Below, piece after piece: positions 28,860 through 37,322 of a DNA stretch of 64,000 nt. The stretch spans positions 92,242 through 156,241 of the forward strand of contig NZ_LMMV01000005.1 in assembly GCF_001422405.1 (NCBI RefSeq), read 5' to 3'. Positions within the stretch are counted from its first letter, which is position 1. The number at the start of each line of letters is the position of its first letter. Source of the DNA: Pseudorhodoferax sp. Leaf267 (lineage in GTDB: Bacteria; Pseudomonadota; Gammaproteobacteria; Burkholderiales; Burkholderiaceae_C). The translations under genes and the position numbers were made by a program. The notes beneath the pieces were generated by a model. It worked only from the letters and a program-made list of their open reading frames with translations. It made no database searches and had not been told where the DNA came from.

Positions 28860-30155
28860 ATGAAGACACTCATTCGCGGTGGCCGCGTGATCGACCCGGC
28901 CTCGGGCCTGGACACCACCTGCGACATCGCCATCGGCTCCGGCCGCATCCTCACCATCGGCCAGGTGAGCGCCGAGTTCAAGCCCAACCGCACGCTGGAC
29001 GCTGCCGGCTGCATCGTGATGCCCGGCCTGGTGGACCTGTCGATGCGGCTGCGCGAGCCCGGCCATGAGCATGCCCGCATGCTGGAAAGCGAGATGGCCG
29101 CGGCCGTGGCCGGCGGCGTGACCAGCCTGGTCTGCCCGCCCGACACCGACCCGGTGCTGGACGAGCCCGGCCTCGTGGAGATGCTCAAGTCGCGCGCCGA
29201 GAAGCTGCACCAGGCCCGCGTGTTCCCGCTGGGCGCGCTGACGCGCAACCTGGCCGGCGAGGTGCTGACCGAGATGGTCGAGCTGACCGAAGCCGGCTGC
29301 GTGGGCTTCAGCCAGGCTGAGGTGCCGCTGGCCAACATCCAGGTGCTGCAGCGCGCGCTGCAATACGCCAGCACCTTCGGCCTCACCGTGCACCTGCGCC
29401 CGCAGGACCGCGACCTGGGCAAGGGCGTGGCCGCCAGCGGCCCGCTGGCAACGCGCATGGGCCTGTCGGGCGTGCCGGTGGCGGCAGAAACCATTGCGCT
29501 GCACACCATCTTCGAGCTCATGAAGACCACCGATGCGCGCGTACACCTGTCGCGCATTTCCAGCGCGGCCGGCATCGAGCTCGTGCGCCAGGCGCGCGCA
29601 GCCGGCCTCAAAGTCAGCTGCGACGTGAGCATCAACTCGCTGCACCTGACGGACCAGGACATCGGCTACTTCGACAGCCGCGCGCGCGTGAACCCGCCGC
29701 TGCGCCAGCAGCGCGACCGCGACGCCCTGCGTGCCGCGCTGGCCGACGGCACGGTGCAGGCCCTGGTCTCCGACCACACGCCCGTGGACGCCGACGCCAA
29801 GACCCTGCCCTTCGCCGAGGCCGAGCCCGGCGCCACGGGCGTGGAGTTGCTGCTGAGCCTGGCGCTCAAGTGGGGCGAGGAACAGGGCGTGCCGATGGCG
29901 CGCACGCTGGCCACCGTCAGCGCCGCGCCAGCCGCCGTGCTGGGCGGCGCGCTGGGCACCCTGCAGGCCAGCATCGGCCAGCTGGTGGAAGGCGGTGTCG
30001 CCGACGTCTGCGTGTTCGACCCCGCCGCGCGCTGGACGGTGGCCGACGAGGCACTGCGCAGCCAGGGCAAGCACACGGCCTTCACCGGCTACGAGCTGCC
30101 CGGCCGCGTGCGCTGGACGCTGGTCGGCGGCCACGTGGCGTTCGACGCCGCCTGA
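28860..30155 (+). CDS. pyrX: Dihydroorotase-like protein PyrX (pseudo-enzyme partner of PyrB)
   Basis: This 431-residue amidohydrolase-fold protein sits right after pyrB. The fold is clear (GRVIDPASGLD opening, MPGLVDLSMRLREPGHE, SDHTPVDADAKTLPF). However, the metal-binding HxH of active dihydroorotase (normally VDLHVHLREPG) is replaced by S61 and R63, and the HxED segment reads HLRPQDRDL. It therefore cannot bind the usual zinc pair and should be inactive. In Pseudomonas and relatives the inactive PyrC' is needed to assemble or stabilise aspartate carbamoyltransferase; the same is inferred here. An active pyrC must exist elsewhere. The start at ATG 28860 gives the canonical N-terminus. Confidence 0.88.
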   Translation: MKTLIRGGRVIDPASGLDTTCDIAIGSGRILTIGQVSAEFKPNRTLDAAGCIVMPGLVDLSMRLREPGHEHARMLESEMAAAVAGGVTSLVCPPDTDPVLDEPGLVEMLKSRAEKLHQARVFPLGALTRNLAGEVLTEMVELTEAGCVGFSQAEVPLANIQVLQRALQYASTFGLTVHLRPQDRDLGKGVAASGPLATRMGLSGVPVAAETIALHTIFELMKTTDARVHLSRISSAAGIELVRQARAAGLKVSCDVSINSLHLTDQDIGYFDSRARVNPPLRQQRDRDALRAALADGTVQALVSDHTPVDADAKTLPFAEAEPGATGVELLLSLALKWGEEQGVPMARTLATVSAAPAAVLGGALGTLQASIGQLVEGGVADVCVFDPAARWTVADEALRSQGKHTAFTGYELPGRVRWTLVGGHVAFDAA

Positions 30156-30158
30156 GGC

Positions 30159-30902
30159 ATGCGCCACGCGCGGGCGCTGTGGCGGCTGCTGTGCCTGCTG
30201 GCGCACGGCGTGCGCGGGCTGTGGACGATCAAGACGCGCTTTCCGGGCTGGAGCACGCTGGAGCGTGAACAGGCCGTGCAGCGCTGGGCCGCGGGCGTGC
30301 TGTCGCTGTCCGGCATCGGGCTGCAGGTGAACGGCGCGCCGCTGTCGGCCGGCCCGGTGCTGCTGGTGGCCAACCACATCTCGTGGCTGGACATCGTGGT
30401 CATCCACGCGGCCGGCTATTGCCGCTTCGTCTCCAAGGCCGACGTGCAGCACTGGCCGCTGGTGGGCGCACTGGCCACCGGCGCCGGCACGCTGTACATC
30501 GAGCGTGCCTCGCGGCGCGACGCCATGCGCGTGGTACACCACATGCGCGACCGCCTCGCGGCCGGCGACGTGGTGGCCATCTTCCCAGAGGGCACGACCG
30601 GCGACGGCCGCACGCTGCTGCCCTTTCACGCCAACCTGGTGCAGGCCGCCATCAGCGCCGACGTGCCGATCCAGCCGCTGGCGCTGCGCTTTGCCGATGG
30701 TGTGCGCGGCCCGACCAGCTTCGCGCCCAGCTTCGTGGGTGACGAGACGCTGGTGGGCTCGGTCTGGCGCACGCTGGGCGCTGCCCAACTGGTGGCCCAT
30801 GTGCACGTGGGCACGCCCGAGCGGCACGTGGGCCGCGACCGGCGCACCTGGGCGCAGGATCTGCAGGCCGAGGTCGAGCGGCTGCGCGCGCTGACGGGCT
30901 GA
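30159..30902 (+). CDS. plsC: 1-acyl-sn-glycerol-3-phosphate acyltransferase (PlsC-like)
   Basis: The 247-residue inner-membrane acyltransferase has the HX4D catalytic motif in LVANHISWLDIV (about 68-79) and the FPEGTT glycerol-phosphate site near 143-148. Hydrophobic stretches occur near the N-terminus (ALWRLLCLLAHGVRGL). The family acylates lysophosphatidate during phospholipid synthesis. The N-terminal half resembles the OlsA branch as well, so an ornithine-lipid or other acyl acceptor is possible. It begins 3 bp after pyrX and closes the operon. The rpiR-type gene converges on it. Confidence 0.88.
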   Translation: MRHARALWRLLCLLAHGVRGLWTIKTRFPGWSTLEREQAVQRWAAGVLSLSGIGLQVNGAPLSAGPVLLVANHISWLDIVVIHAAGYCRFVSKADVQHWPLVGALATGAGTLYIERASRRDAMRVVHHMRDRLAAGDVVAIFPEGTTGDGRTLLPFHANLVQAAISADVPIQPLALRFADGVRGPTSFAPSFVGDETLVGSVWRTLGAAQLVAHVHVGTPERHVGRDRRTWAQDLQAEVERLRALTG

Positions 30903-30905
30903 GGG

Positions 30906-31772
30906 CTACCCGCCGCGCGGCGTGGGCGCCTGCAGGTAGGCGCCCGATTCGAACAGCTGCCGCTCGGCCTCATCGATGCGTCGCACCACAGCCTTGCCGG
31001 CGCGGCTGGCCAGCAGCTCGACCAGCGCCTCCGTCAGCGCCAGGCCGGCCGCAACCGACGGGAAGAACGAGGGGCTCGCGATCGTGAACAGCAGCAGCTC
31101 GTGCGCCAGCAGCGCCAGCGGCGAGGCCGCGCTGTCGGTCAGCGCGACGATGCGGCAACCCGCGGCTCGGCCGGCCTCGGCCACCTGGACCGCCTCGCGC
31201 GAATACGGCGCGAAGCTGGCCACCAGCAGCACATCGCCCTTGGCCAGCGCGCGCTGCTGCATCTCCAGCGACCCGCCCTGCCCGTCCAGCAAATGCACCG
31301 TGGGCCGGAACAGCCGGTACTGGTAGACGAAGGCGAACGCGATCGGAAAGCAGGCCCGGAACCCCGCGGCATGCACGGCGGGCGCCTTCTCCAGCAGCGC
31401 GCAAACCGCCTCCAGCCGCGCCGCGCTCTGCTCCTGCGTGGCCTGCAGGTTGCGGCGCTGCACGGCGAACATCTCGCCGGCCAGATCGCCCTGACGCGCC
31501 CGGCCCACCAGCTGCTGCGCACGCGCGCCATAGGTGGCGCCACCCAGGCCCATGTCGGCCACAAAGGCGGCCTTGAGCTGCGGCCAGCCCGCAAAGCCCA
31601 GGTGCTGCGCAAAGCGCACCAGCGTGGCCGGCGTGCTGCCGGACTGCACGCCGATGTGGCGCATTGAGCTGGTGACCACCTCGGCCGGGTGGTCGAGCAG
31701 GTAGCGCGCCACCTGCTGCAGCGCTGGGCTGAGTTCGGCAAAGCGCTGGCGGAGCCGGTCCTGGATGGTCAT
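30906..31772 (-). CDS. RpiR/MurR-family transcriptional regulator
   Basis: The 288-residue regulator has the RpiR-type N-terminal helix-turn-helix (FAELSPALQQVARYLLDHP, then GVQSGSTPATLVRFAQHLGF) and a C-terminal SIS phosphosugar-binding domain (about 130-260). It is divergent from a class-III aminotransferase gene, and three GGAACA-type sites lie in the gap. It therefore probably controls that operon and itself. RpiR members near amino-acid genes usually respond to a metabolite of the pathway; the ligand here is unknown. Confidence 0.9.
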   Translation of the reverse strand: MTIQDRLRQRFAELSPALQQVARYLLDHPAEVVTSSMRHIGVQSGSTPATLVRFAQHLGFAGWPQLKAAFVADMGLGGATYGARAQQLVGRARQGDLAGEMFAVQRRNLQATQEQSAARLEAVCALLEKAPAVHAAGFRACFPIAFAFVYQYRLFRPTVHLLDGQGGSLEMQQRALAKGDVLLVASFAPYSREAVQVAEAGRAAGCRIVALTDSAASPLALLAHELLLFTIASPSFFPSVAAGLALTEALVELLASRAGKAVVRRIDEAERQLFESGAYLQAPTPRGG

Positions 31773-31857
31773 GGAACAAATGTTACCGGCAGCGGCCCAG
31801 CGCCCATGTTGACGGAACATTTGATCCACCCAATAATTTAAACAGATCATTTGTTCC
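31773..31857. promoter_or_regulatory. Three operator-like GGAACA repeats in the rpiR/aminotransferase gap
   Basis: GGAACAAATG at 31773-31782 and CATTTGTTCC at 31848-31857 are exact reverse complements. GGAACATTTG at 31814-31823 is a third, closely related copy. The first abuts the regulator's start codon, the second overlaps the aminotransferase promoter and the third lies just after its expected transcription start. This is the layout of an autoregulated divergent control region. Confidence 0.7.
31809..31837 (+). promoter_or_regulatory. Sigma-70 promoter of the aminotransferase operon
   Basis: TTGACG (31809-31814) and AATAAT (31832-31837) each match five of six consensus positions and are 17 bp apart. 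The GGAACATTTG repeat begins in the last base of the -35, so a bound regulator would block RNA polymerase. Confidence 0.7.
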
Positions 31858-31883
31858 AAGCCCGTTCCACGCTGCATGACCGC

Positions 31884-33206
31884 ATGACACACATCTTCCA
31901 CCGCCACCTGCATCACACCCCGCCCGTCGCCGTCTCGGCCCGGGGCCTCTACCTGCGCGACGCCGAGGGCCGCGACTACCTGGACGCCTCGGGCGGCGCC
32001 GCCGTCTCCGCGCTGGGCCATGGCCATCCCGACGTGGTCGCCGCCATGCACGCGCAGATCGACCGGCTGGCCTACGCGCACACCAGCTTCTTCACGAGCG
32101 AGGTGGCCGAGCAGCTGGCCGACGAACTGGTGCGCAGCGCGCCGGCTGGGCTGGAACAGGTGTACCTGGTCAGCGGCGGCTCCGAGGGCGTGGAGGCCGC
32201 GCTGAAGATGGCGCGCCAGTACTTCGTGGAGATCGGCCAGCCGCAGCGCACGCACTTCATCGCGCGGCGCCAGAGCTACCACGGCAACACGCTGGGCGCG
32301 CTGGCAGTGGGCGGCAACGCCTGGCGACGCGAGCCGTTCGCGACCATCCTGGTGCCGGCCACGCATGTCGCGCCCTGCTACCCCTACCGCGAGCAGCGCG
32401 AGGACGAGACGCCCGAGCAATACGGCCAGCGCCTGGCGCGCGAGCTGGAAGACGCCATCGTGGCCCAGGGCCCGGGCCGCGTGATCGCCTTCGTGGCCGA
32501 GACCGTGGGCGGCGCCACGGCCGGCGTGCTGACGCCGGTGCCGGGCTACTTCCAGGCCGTGCGCGCGGTCTGCGACCGCCATGGCGTGCTGCTGATCCTG
32601 GACGAGGTCATGTGCGGCATGGGCCGCACCGGAACGCTGTACGCCTGCGAGCAGGAGGGCGTGGTGCCCGACCTCGTGACCATCGCCAAGGGCCTGGGCG
32701 GCGGCTACCAGCCCGTGGGCGCGGTGCTGGCGCACAAGAACATCGTCGAGGCCATGTCGCGCGGCAGCGGCTTTTTCCAGCACGGCCACACTTATTTGGG
32801 CCACCCGGTCGCCTGCGCGGCGGCGCTGGCCGTGCAGCGCGTGATCCAGCGCGACGGCCTGCTGGCCAAGGTACGCAGCGACGGCGAACACTTCAGCGCA
32901 CTGCTGCGCCAGGCGCTGGGCGAGCACCCGCACGTGGGCGACATCCGCGGCCGCGGCTTCTTCTGGGGCGTGGAGCTGGTGGCCGAGCGCGCGCGCAAGA
33001 CACCGTTCGACCCCGCCCGCAAGCTGCACGCGCAGATCAAGAAGGACGCCATGGCGCGCGGCCTGCTGGTCTACCCCATGGGCGGCACGGTCGACGGCCG
33101 GCAGGGCGACCACGTGCTGCTGGCGCCGCCCTTCATCGCCTCACGCGCCGAGCTGGAGCGCATCGCCGGCCTGCTGGCCGAGACCATCGCCGCCGTCACG
33201 CGCTGA
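31884..33206 (+). CDS. Class-III PLP-dependent aminotransferase
   Basis: The 440-residue enzyme belongs to the omega-amino-acid/acetylornithine aminotransferase group. SGGSEGVEAALKMAR is the phosphate-cup motif, LILDEVMCGMGRTG binds the cofactor ring, and K269 in TIAKGLGGGYQPVGA is the Schiff-base lysine. FFQHGHTYLGHPVACAA completes the active site. The start was placed at ATG 31884; an upstream in-frame TTG lies inside an operator repeat. The neighbours (RpiR regulator, Asp/Glu-racemase-like protein, CoA-transferase) suggest catabolism of an amino acid or amine, but the substrate is not readable. Confidence 0.9.
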   Translation: MTHIFHRHLHHTPPVAVSARGLYLRDAEGRDYLDASGGAAVSALGHGHPDVVAAMHAQIDRLAYAHTSFFTSEVAEQLADELVRSAPAGLEQVYLVSGGSEGVEAALKMARQYFVEIGQPQRTHFIARRQSYHGNTLGALAVGGNAWRREPFATILVPATHVAPCYPYREQREDETPEQYGQRLARELEDAIVAQGPGRVIAFVAETVGGATAGVLTPVPGYFQAVRAVCDRHGVLLILDEVMCGMGRTGTLYACEQEGVVPDLVTIAKGLGGGYQPVGAVLAHKNIVEAMSRGSGFFQHGHTYLGHPVACAAALAVQRVIQRDGLLAKVRSDGEHFSALLRQALGEHPHVGDIRGRGFFWGVELVAERARKTPFDPARKLHAQIKKDAMARGLLVYPMGGTVDGRQGDHVLLAPPFIASRAELERIAGLLAETIAAVTR

Positions 33207-33275
33207 CCCCCCCCCCGGCGCGCACAGCAGTGCCCATGTCCCGCCCCCTCTGCGCCCTGCTCGCCAACATGGACA

Positions 33276-33392
33276 TCGCTCGTCGCACGCTGGTTCATGG
33301 CGCCGATCCCGCCCGAAGGTGCCAACATCAACTACCCGCTGAACGCCGAGACGCGCGACGCCTTTGCCAACCCTTCTTCCAAAGGCATCTGA
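33276..33392 (+). other. Possible coding remnant upstream of the racemase-like gene
   Basis: In the frame ending at TGA 33390-33392 the sequence reads RWFMAPIPPEGANINYPLN, then AETRDAFANPSSKGI, which looks like the true C-terminus of a protein. There is no start or body in frame, because the upstream bases belong to the aminotransferase. The TGA overlaps the next ATG (TGATG). It may be the tail of a deleted gene once coupled to the racemase-like gene. I do not recognise the family. Confidence 0.35.
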
Positions 33393-34048
33393 TGCCACGC
33401 ATCGCCCTGATCCACGCCCTCTCGCACTCGGTCGAACCGATCAACGCGGCCTTCGTGCGTGACTGGCCCGAGGCCCAGCGCATGAACCTGCTGGACGACA
33501 GCCTGTCGGCCGACCTGGCCGCCGGCGGCCGGGGGCTGGACGCGGCCATGCACGCGCGCTTCGAGCGGCTGGCGCAGTACGCGGTGGACACGGGCGCCGA
33601 CGGCATTTTGTTCACCTGCTCGGCCTTCGGCCCGTGCATCGAGGCCGTGGCGCGCCGACATGCAGCGCTCCCGGTGCTCAAGCCCAACGAGGCCATGGTG
33701 GCGCAGGCCACACAGGGCCAGGGCAAGCTGGGGCTGATCGCGAGCTTCGCAGCCACGCTGCAGTCCATGCCGCCGGAATTCCCTGCATCGGTGCCGTTGG
33801 AACTGGCGCTGGCCGAGGGCGCGTTGGAGGCGCTGCATGCGGGCGACGGCGCCACGCACGACGCACTGGTCGCGGCGCAGGCCCGGGCCCTGGCCGCGCG
33901 CGGCTGCACGCGCATCGCGCTGGCCCAGTTCAGCCTCGCGCGCGCGCGGGCCGCCTGCGAACAGGCCAGCGGCCTGCCGGTGCTGACCACGGTGGACAGC
34001 GCCGTGCGGGCACTGCGCGCGCGGCTGCAGCCGGGTGATCCCGCGTAG
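33392..34048 (+). CDS. Asp/Glu/hydantoin racemase-family protein with one catalytic-type cysteine
   Basis: The 218-residue cytoplasmic protein has the family's N-terminal half with C76 in ILFTCSAFGPCIEA and the LKPNEAMVAQA segment. The symmetry-related motif of the second half, where two-base racemases carry another cysteine, reads IALAQFSLARA and lacks it. Family members with a single cysteine can be decarboxylases or isomerases rather than racemases, so racemisation should not be assumed. It starts at ATG 33392 overlapping an upstream TGA, and precedes the CoA-transferase gene by 32 bp. Confidence 0.75.
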   Translation: MPRIALIHALSHSVEPINAAFVRDWPEAQRMNLLDDSLSADLAAGGRGLDAAMHARFERLAQYAVDTGADGILFTCSAFGPCIEAVARRHAALPVLKPNEAMVAQATQGQGKLGLIASFAATLQSMPPEFPASVPLELALAEGALEALHAGDGATHDALVAAQARALAARGCTRIALAQFSLARARAACEQASGLPVLTTVDSAVRALRARLQPGDPA

Positions 34049-34080
34049 CCTCGGCCAGGAGAACGCGGCATCATCCGCGC

Positions 34081-35376
34081 ATGTCACACCAAGCCCTCTA
34101 CCGAGACAAGCGCACTACGGCCGCGCAGGCCGTGCGCCACGTGCGCAACGGCGACATGGTCATCGTGCCGACCGGCGTCGGCGAGCCGCCGACCTTGCTG
34201 ACGGCACTGTCCGAGCAGCGGCGCGACTTCCTGGATGTGAAGGTCGCGCAGATCCTGGCGATGCGCCCGTACGCCTACATCGACCCCGAGACCACTCAGC
34301 ATGTGCGGCACGTGGCGCTGTTCTTCGGCGGCGCCACGCGGGCTGGTGGCCAGGCCGGCTGGATCGACTTCATCCCGAACTACTTCTCGGAGATCCCGGC
34401 GCAGATCGCGCGCGGGCTGATCCCGGCCGAGGTGGTGTTCAGCATGGCCTCGCCCATGGACGACGACGGCTGGCTGTCGCTGAGCCTGGGCGCCGACTAC
34501 ACGATGGCGGCCGTGGCCAAGGCGCGCGCCGTGGTGCTGGAGGTGAACCCGAACGTGCCATTTGCCAATGGCGACTGCCGCATCCACATCTCGCAGGTGG
34601 CGGCGCTGGTGGAGAGCAGCGAGCCGGTACTGGAGGTGGGCCTGCCCAAGATCGGCCCGGTGCAGGAGGCCATCGGCCGGTACGTGGCCGAGCGCATCGA
34701 CGATGGCTCCACGCTGCAGATCGGCTACGGCGGCATTCCGGACGCGGTGGTGATGCAGCTCGCGCACAAGCACGACCTGGGCATCCACACCGAGATGCTG
34801 GGCGACGGCATCCTGACGCTGATCGAGGCCGGCGCCGTCAACAACAGCCGCAAGAACTACCTGCCGGGCAGGACGATTGCCACCTTCGCGCTCGGCTCGC
34901 GCAAGCTGTACCAGTACATGCACCGCAACCCGGCGCTGGAGATGCACCCGGTCGATTTCACGAACGACCCGCTGCTGGCCGGCCAGAACGACAACCTGGT
35001 CGCCATCAACGCCACGCTGCAGATCGACCTGCTGGGCCAGTGCGGCTCGGAGAGTCTGGGCCACGCGCCGTTCTCGGGCACGGGCGGGCAGTCGGATTTC
35101 GTGCGCGCCGCGAACCGCTCGCGCGGCGGCAAAGCCTTCATCGTGCTGCCCTCAACGGCCAAGGGCGACACCATCTCGCGCATCGTGCCCTCGCTCTCGC
35201 CCGGCACGCATGTGAGCACGAGCAAGAACGACATCCACTATGTCGTGACGGAGTACGGCGTGGCGCAGCTGCGCGGCAAGTCGGCCAAGCAGCGCGCGCA
35301 GGAGCTGATCGCGGTTGCGCACCCGGATTTCCGGGGCGAGCTGACGGCGCAGGCGCGATTGGCGCGGCTGTTGTAG
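34081..35376 (+). CDS. Acetyl-CoA hydrolase/transferase family (4-hydroxybutyrate CoA-transferase-like)
   Basis: This is a 431-residue family I CoA-transferase. The catalytic glutamate is probably E238 in GIHTEMLGDG. The GYGGIPDAV loop precedes it, and the acyl-CoA site GTGGQSDFVRAA plus the C-terminal EYGVAQLRGKS motif follow. Such enzymes move CoA between acetate, butyrate, 4-hydroxybutyrate or similar acids. It is likely the third gene after the aminotransferase and racemase-like genes and may activate or recycle a product of that pathway. It converges on the toxin gene 5 bp away. Confidence 0.88.
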   Translation: MSHQALYRDKRTTAAQAVRHVRNGDMVIVPTGVGEPPTLLTALSEQRRDFLDVKVAQILAMRPYAYIDPETTQHVRHVALFFGGATRAGGQAGWIDFIPNYFSEIPAQIARGLIPAEVVFSMASPMDDDGWLSLSLGADYTMAAVAKARAVVLEVNPNVPFANGDCRIHISQVAALVESSEPVLEVGLPKIGPVQEAIGRYVAERIDDGSTLQIGYGGIPDAVVMQLAHKHDLGIHTEMLGDGILTLIEAGAVNNSRKNYLPGRTIATFALGSRKLYQYMHRNPALEMHPVDFTNDPLLAGQNDNLVAINATLQIDLLGQCGSESLGHAPFSGTGGQSDFVRAANRSRGGKAFIVLPSTAKGDTISRIVPSLSPGTHVSTSKNDIHYVVTEYGVAQLRGKSAKQRAQELIAVAHPDFRGELTAQARLARLL

Positions 35377-35381
35377 CCGCG

Positions 35382-35849
35382 TCAGACGGCGGGGCCCAGG
35401 ATCACGCGCAGGCCCGTCAATCGAGAGAAGTCGCGGTCGTGCGTGACCAACGCCACCGCGCCGATCTCCAGCGCCGTCGCGGCCTGCAGAGCGTCCGGTA
35501 GCCGCAAGCCACTGCCAGCGCGCAGCCGGGCAGCAGTCACTGCGATCTCCTGCGACACCGGCACCACCTCGAATCCGGACAACGTCTTCTCATAGCGCTT
35601 GGCCAGGGCATCCTGCCCGTGCTTGAACGGGCCTGCCAGCACCTCGGCCACGGCCATGGTCGAGATGGCGATGTGCAGCGCGCCTTGCTCGTAGGCCTCG
35701 AACAGGCCTGCGAACTGCGGCGCGAGTACAGGGTGGTCGTCGAGCAGGTAGATCAGCGGCGCGGAATCCACCACGACCAGATCGCCCTGGCCGAGACCAC
35801 CCCATCGCTCGGAAGCCGCCGAGCGGCTCGCGGTCTTCCTGGCCGCCAC
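35382..35849 (-). CDS. VapC-like PIN-domain toxin ribonuclease
   Basis: The roughly 155-residue PIN-domain protein has acidic metal ligands in VVVDSAPLIYLLDD, AEVLAGP, LRLPDALQAATA and THDRDFSRL. VapC-type toxins cleave tRNA or rRNA when the antitoxin is lost. GTG at 35849 follows the antitoxin stop by one base, which argues for coupled translation. Family members usually begin closer to the VVDSAP strand, so a later start is possible; about 27 residues before it have no clear counterpart. Confidence 0.88.
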   Translation of the reverse strand: MAARKTASRSAASERWGGLGQGDLVVVDSAPLIYLLDDHPVLAPQFAGLFEAYEQGALHIAISTMAVAEVLAGPFKHGQDALAKRYEKTLSGFEVVPVSQEIAVTAARLRAGSGLRLPDALQAATALEIGAVALVTHDRDFSRLTGLRVILGPAV

Positions 35850-35850
35850 G

Positions 35851-36099
35851 TCAAGACCATTCGTCGCGCAGGTCTGCCACGGTGGCAGCCGGCGACGTGC
35901 CCCACAGCCCCTTGCCACTGCCACGCAGCGCCAGGAAACGCGCCCTGGGCCGCGACTTGGCCAGCATGTCGGCCGAGACGATGGCCGCATAGGGCTTGCC
36001 ATGCCGCGTCAACAGGCTGGGCTCGCCGGCATGGGCACGCGAGGCCAGTTCAGGCAAGGTGTTGCGGCCTTGTTCCAGTCCCACTGTGTGCAGCGTCAT
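35851..36099 (-). CDS. Phd/YefM-like antitoxin
   Basis: The 82-residue protein has the Phd/YefM N-terminal DNA-binding fold (VGLEQGRNTLPELASRAHAG, then RHGKPYAAIVSADM) and an extended C-terminal arm ending ATVADLRDEWS that should wrap the toxin. ATG 36099 was chosen because the upstream ATG at 36126 overlaps the -10 box. It lies directly before the PIN toxin and should repress its own promoter. Confidence 0.88.
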   Translation of the reverse strand: MTLHTVGLEQGRNTLPELASRAHAGEPSLLTRHGKPYAAIVSADMLAKSRPRARFLALRGSGKGLWGTSPAATVADLRDEWS

Positions 36100-36102
36100 A
36101 GT

Positions 36103-36138
36103 GTCGTTTCCGTACAGTCCGTACATTATAGAAACGAC
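36103..36138 (-). promoter_or_regulatory. Autoregulated promoter of the toxin-antitoxin operon
   Basis: GTCGTTTC (36103-36110) and GAAACGAC (36131-36138) form a perfect inverted repeat. GTAC repeats (36112-36115 and 36121-36124) are nested inside it. On the minus strand a consensus TATAAT (complement of 36125-36130) lies within the dyad, so binding of the antitoxin would cover the promoter. The expected start falls about 19 nt before the antitoxin ATG. Confidence 0.75.
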
Positions 36139-36159
36139 CCGCCGTTCTCGCGCGAAACC

Positions 36160-37230
<1,071 letters not shown>

Positions 37231-37238
37231 GGCGGCCG

Positions 37239-37264
37239 ATTGTAGGCAGCGTGATGCGTACAAT
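37239..37264. promoter_or_regulatory. Back-to-back TACAAT -10 boxes between fbpC and fbpB
   Basis: TACAAT on the minus strand (complement of 37239-37244) faces fbpC, and TACAAT at 37259-37264 faces fbpB. The -35 regions are weak. The divergent arrangement suggests shared control of the transporter genes. Confidence 0.45.
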
Positions 37265-37322
37265 TCTCATCTTCTGCGCCCGCGGCGGCGCCCCTCCCCG
37301 CTCCCCTCCCTCGCCTATCTCC

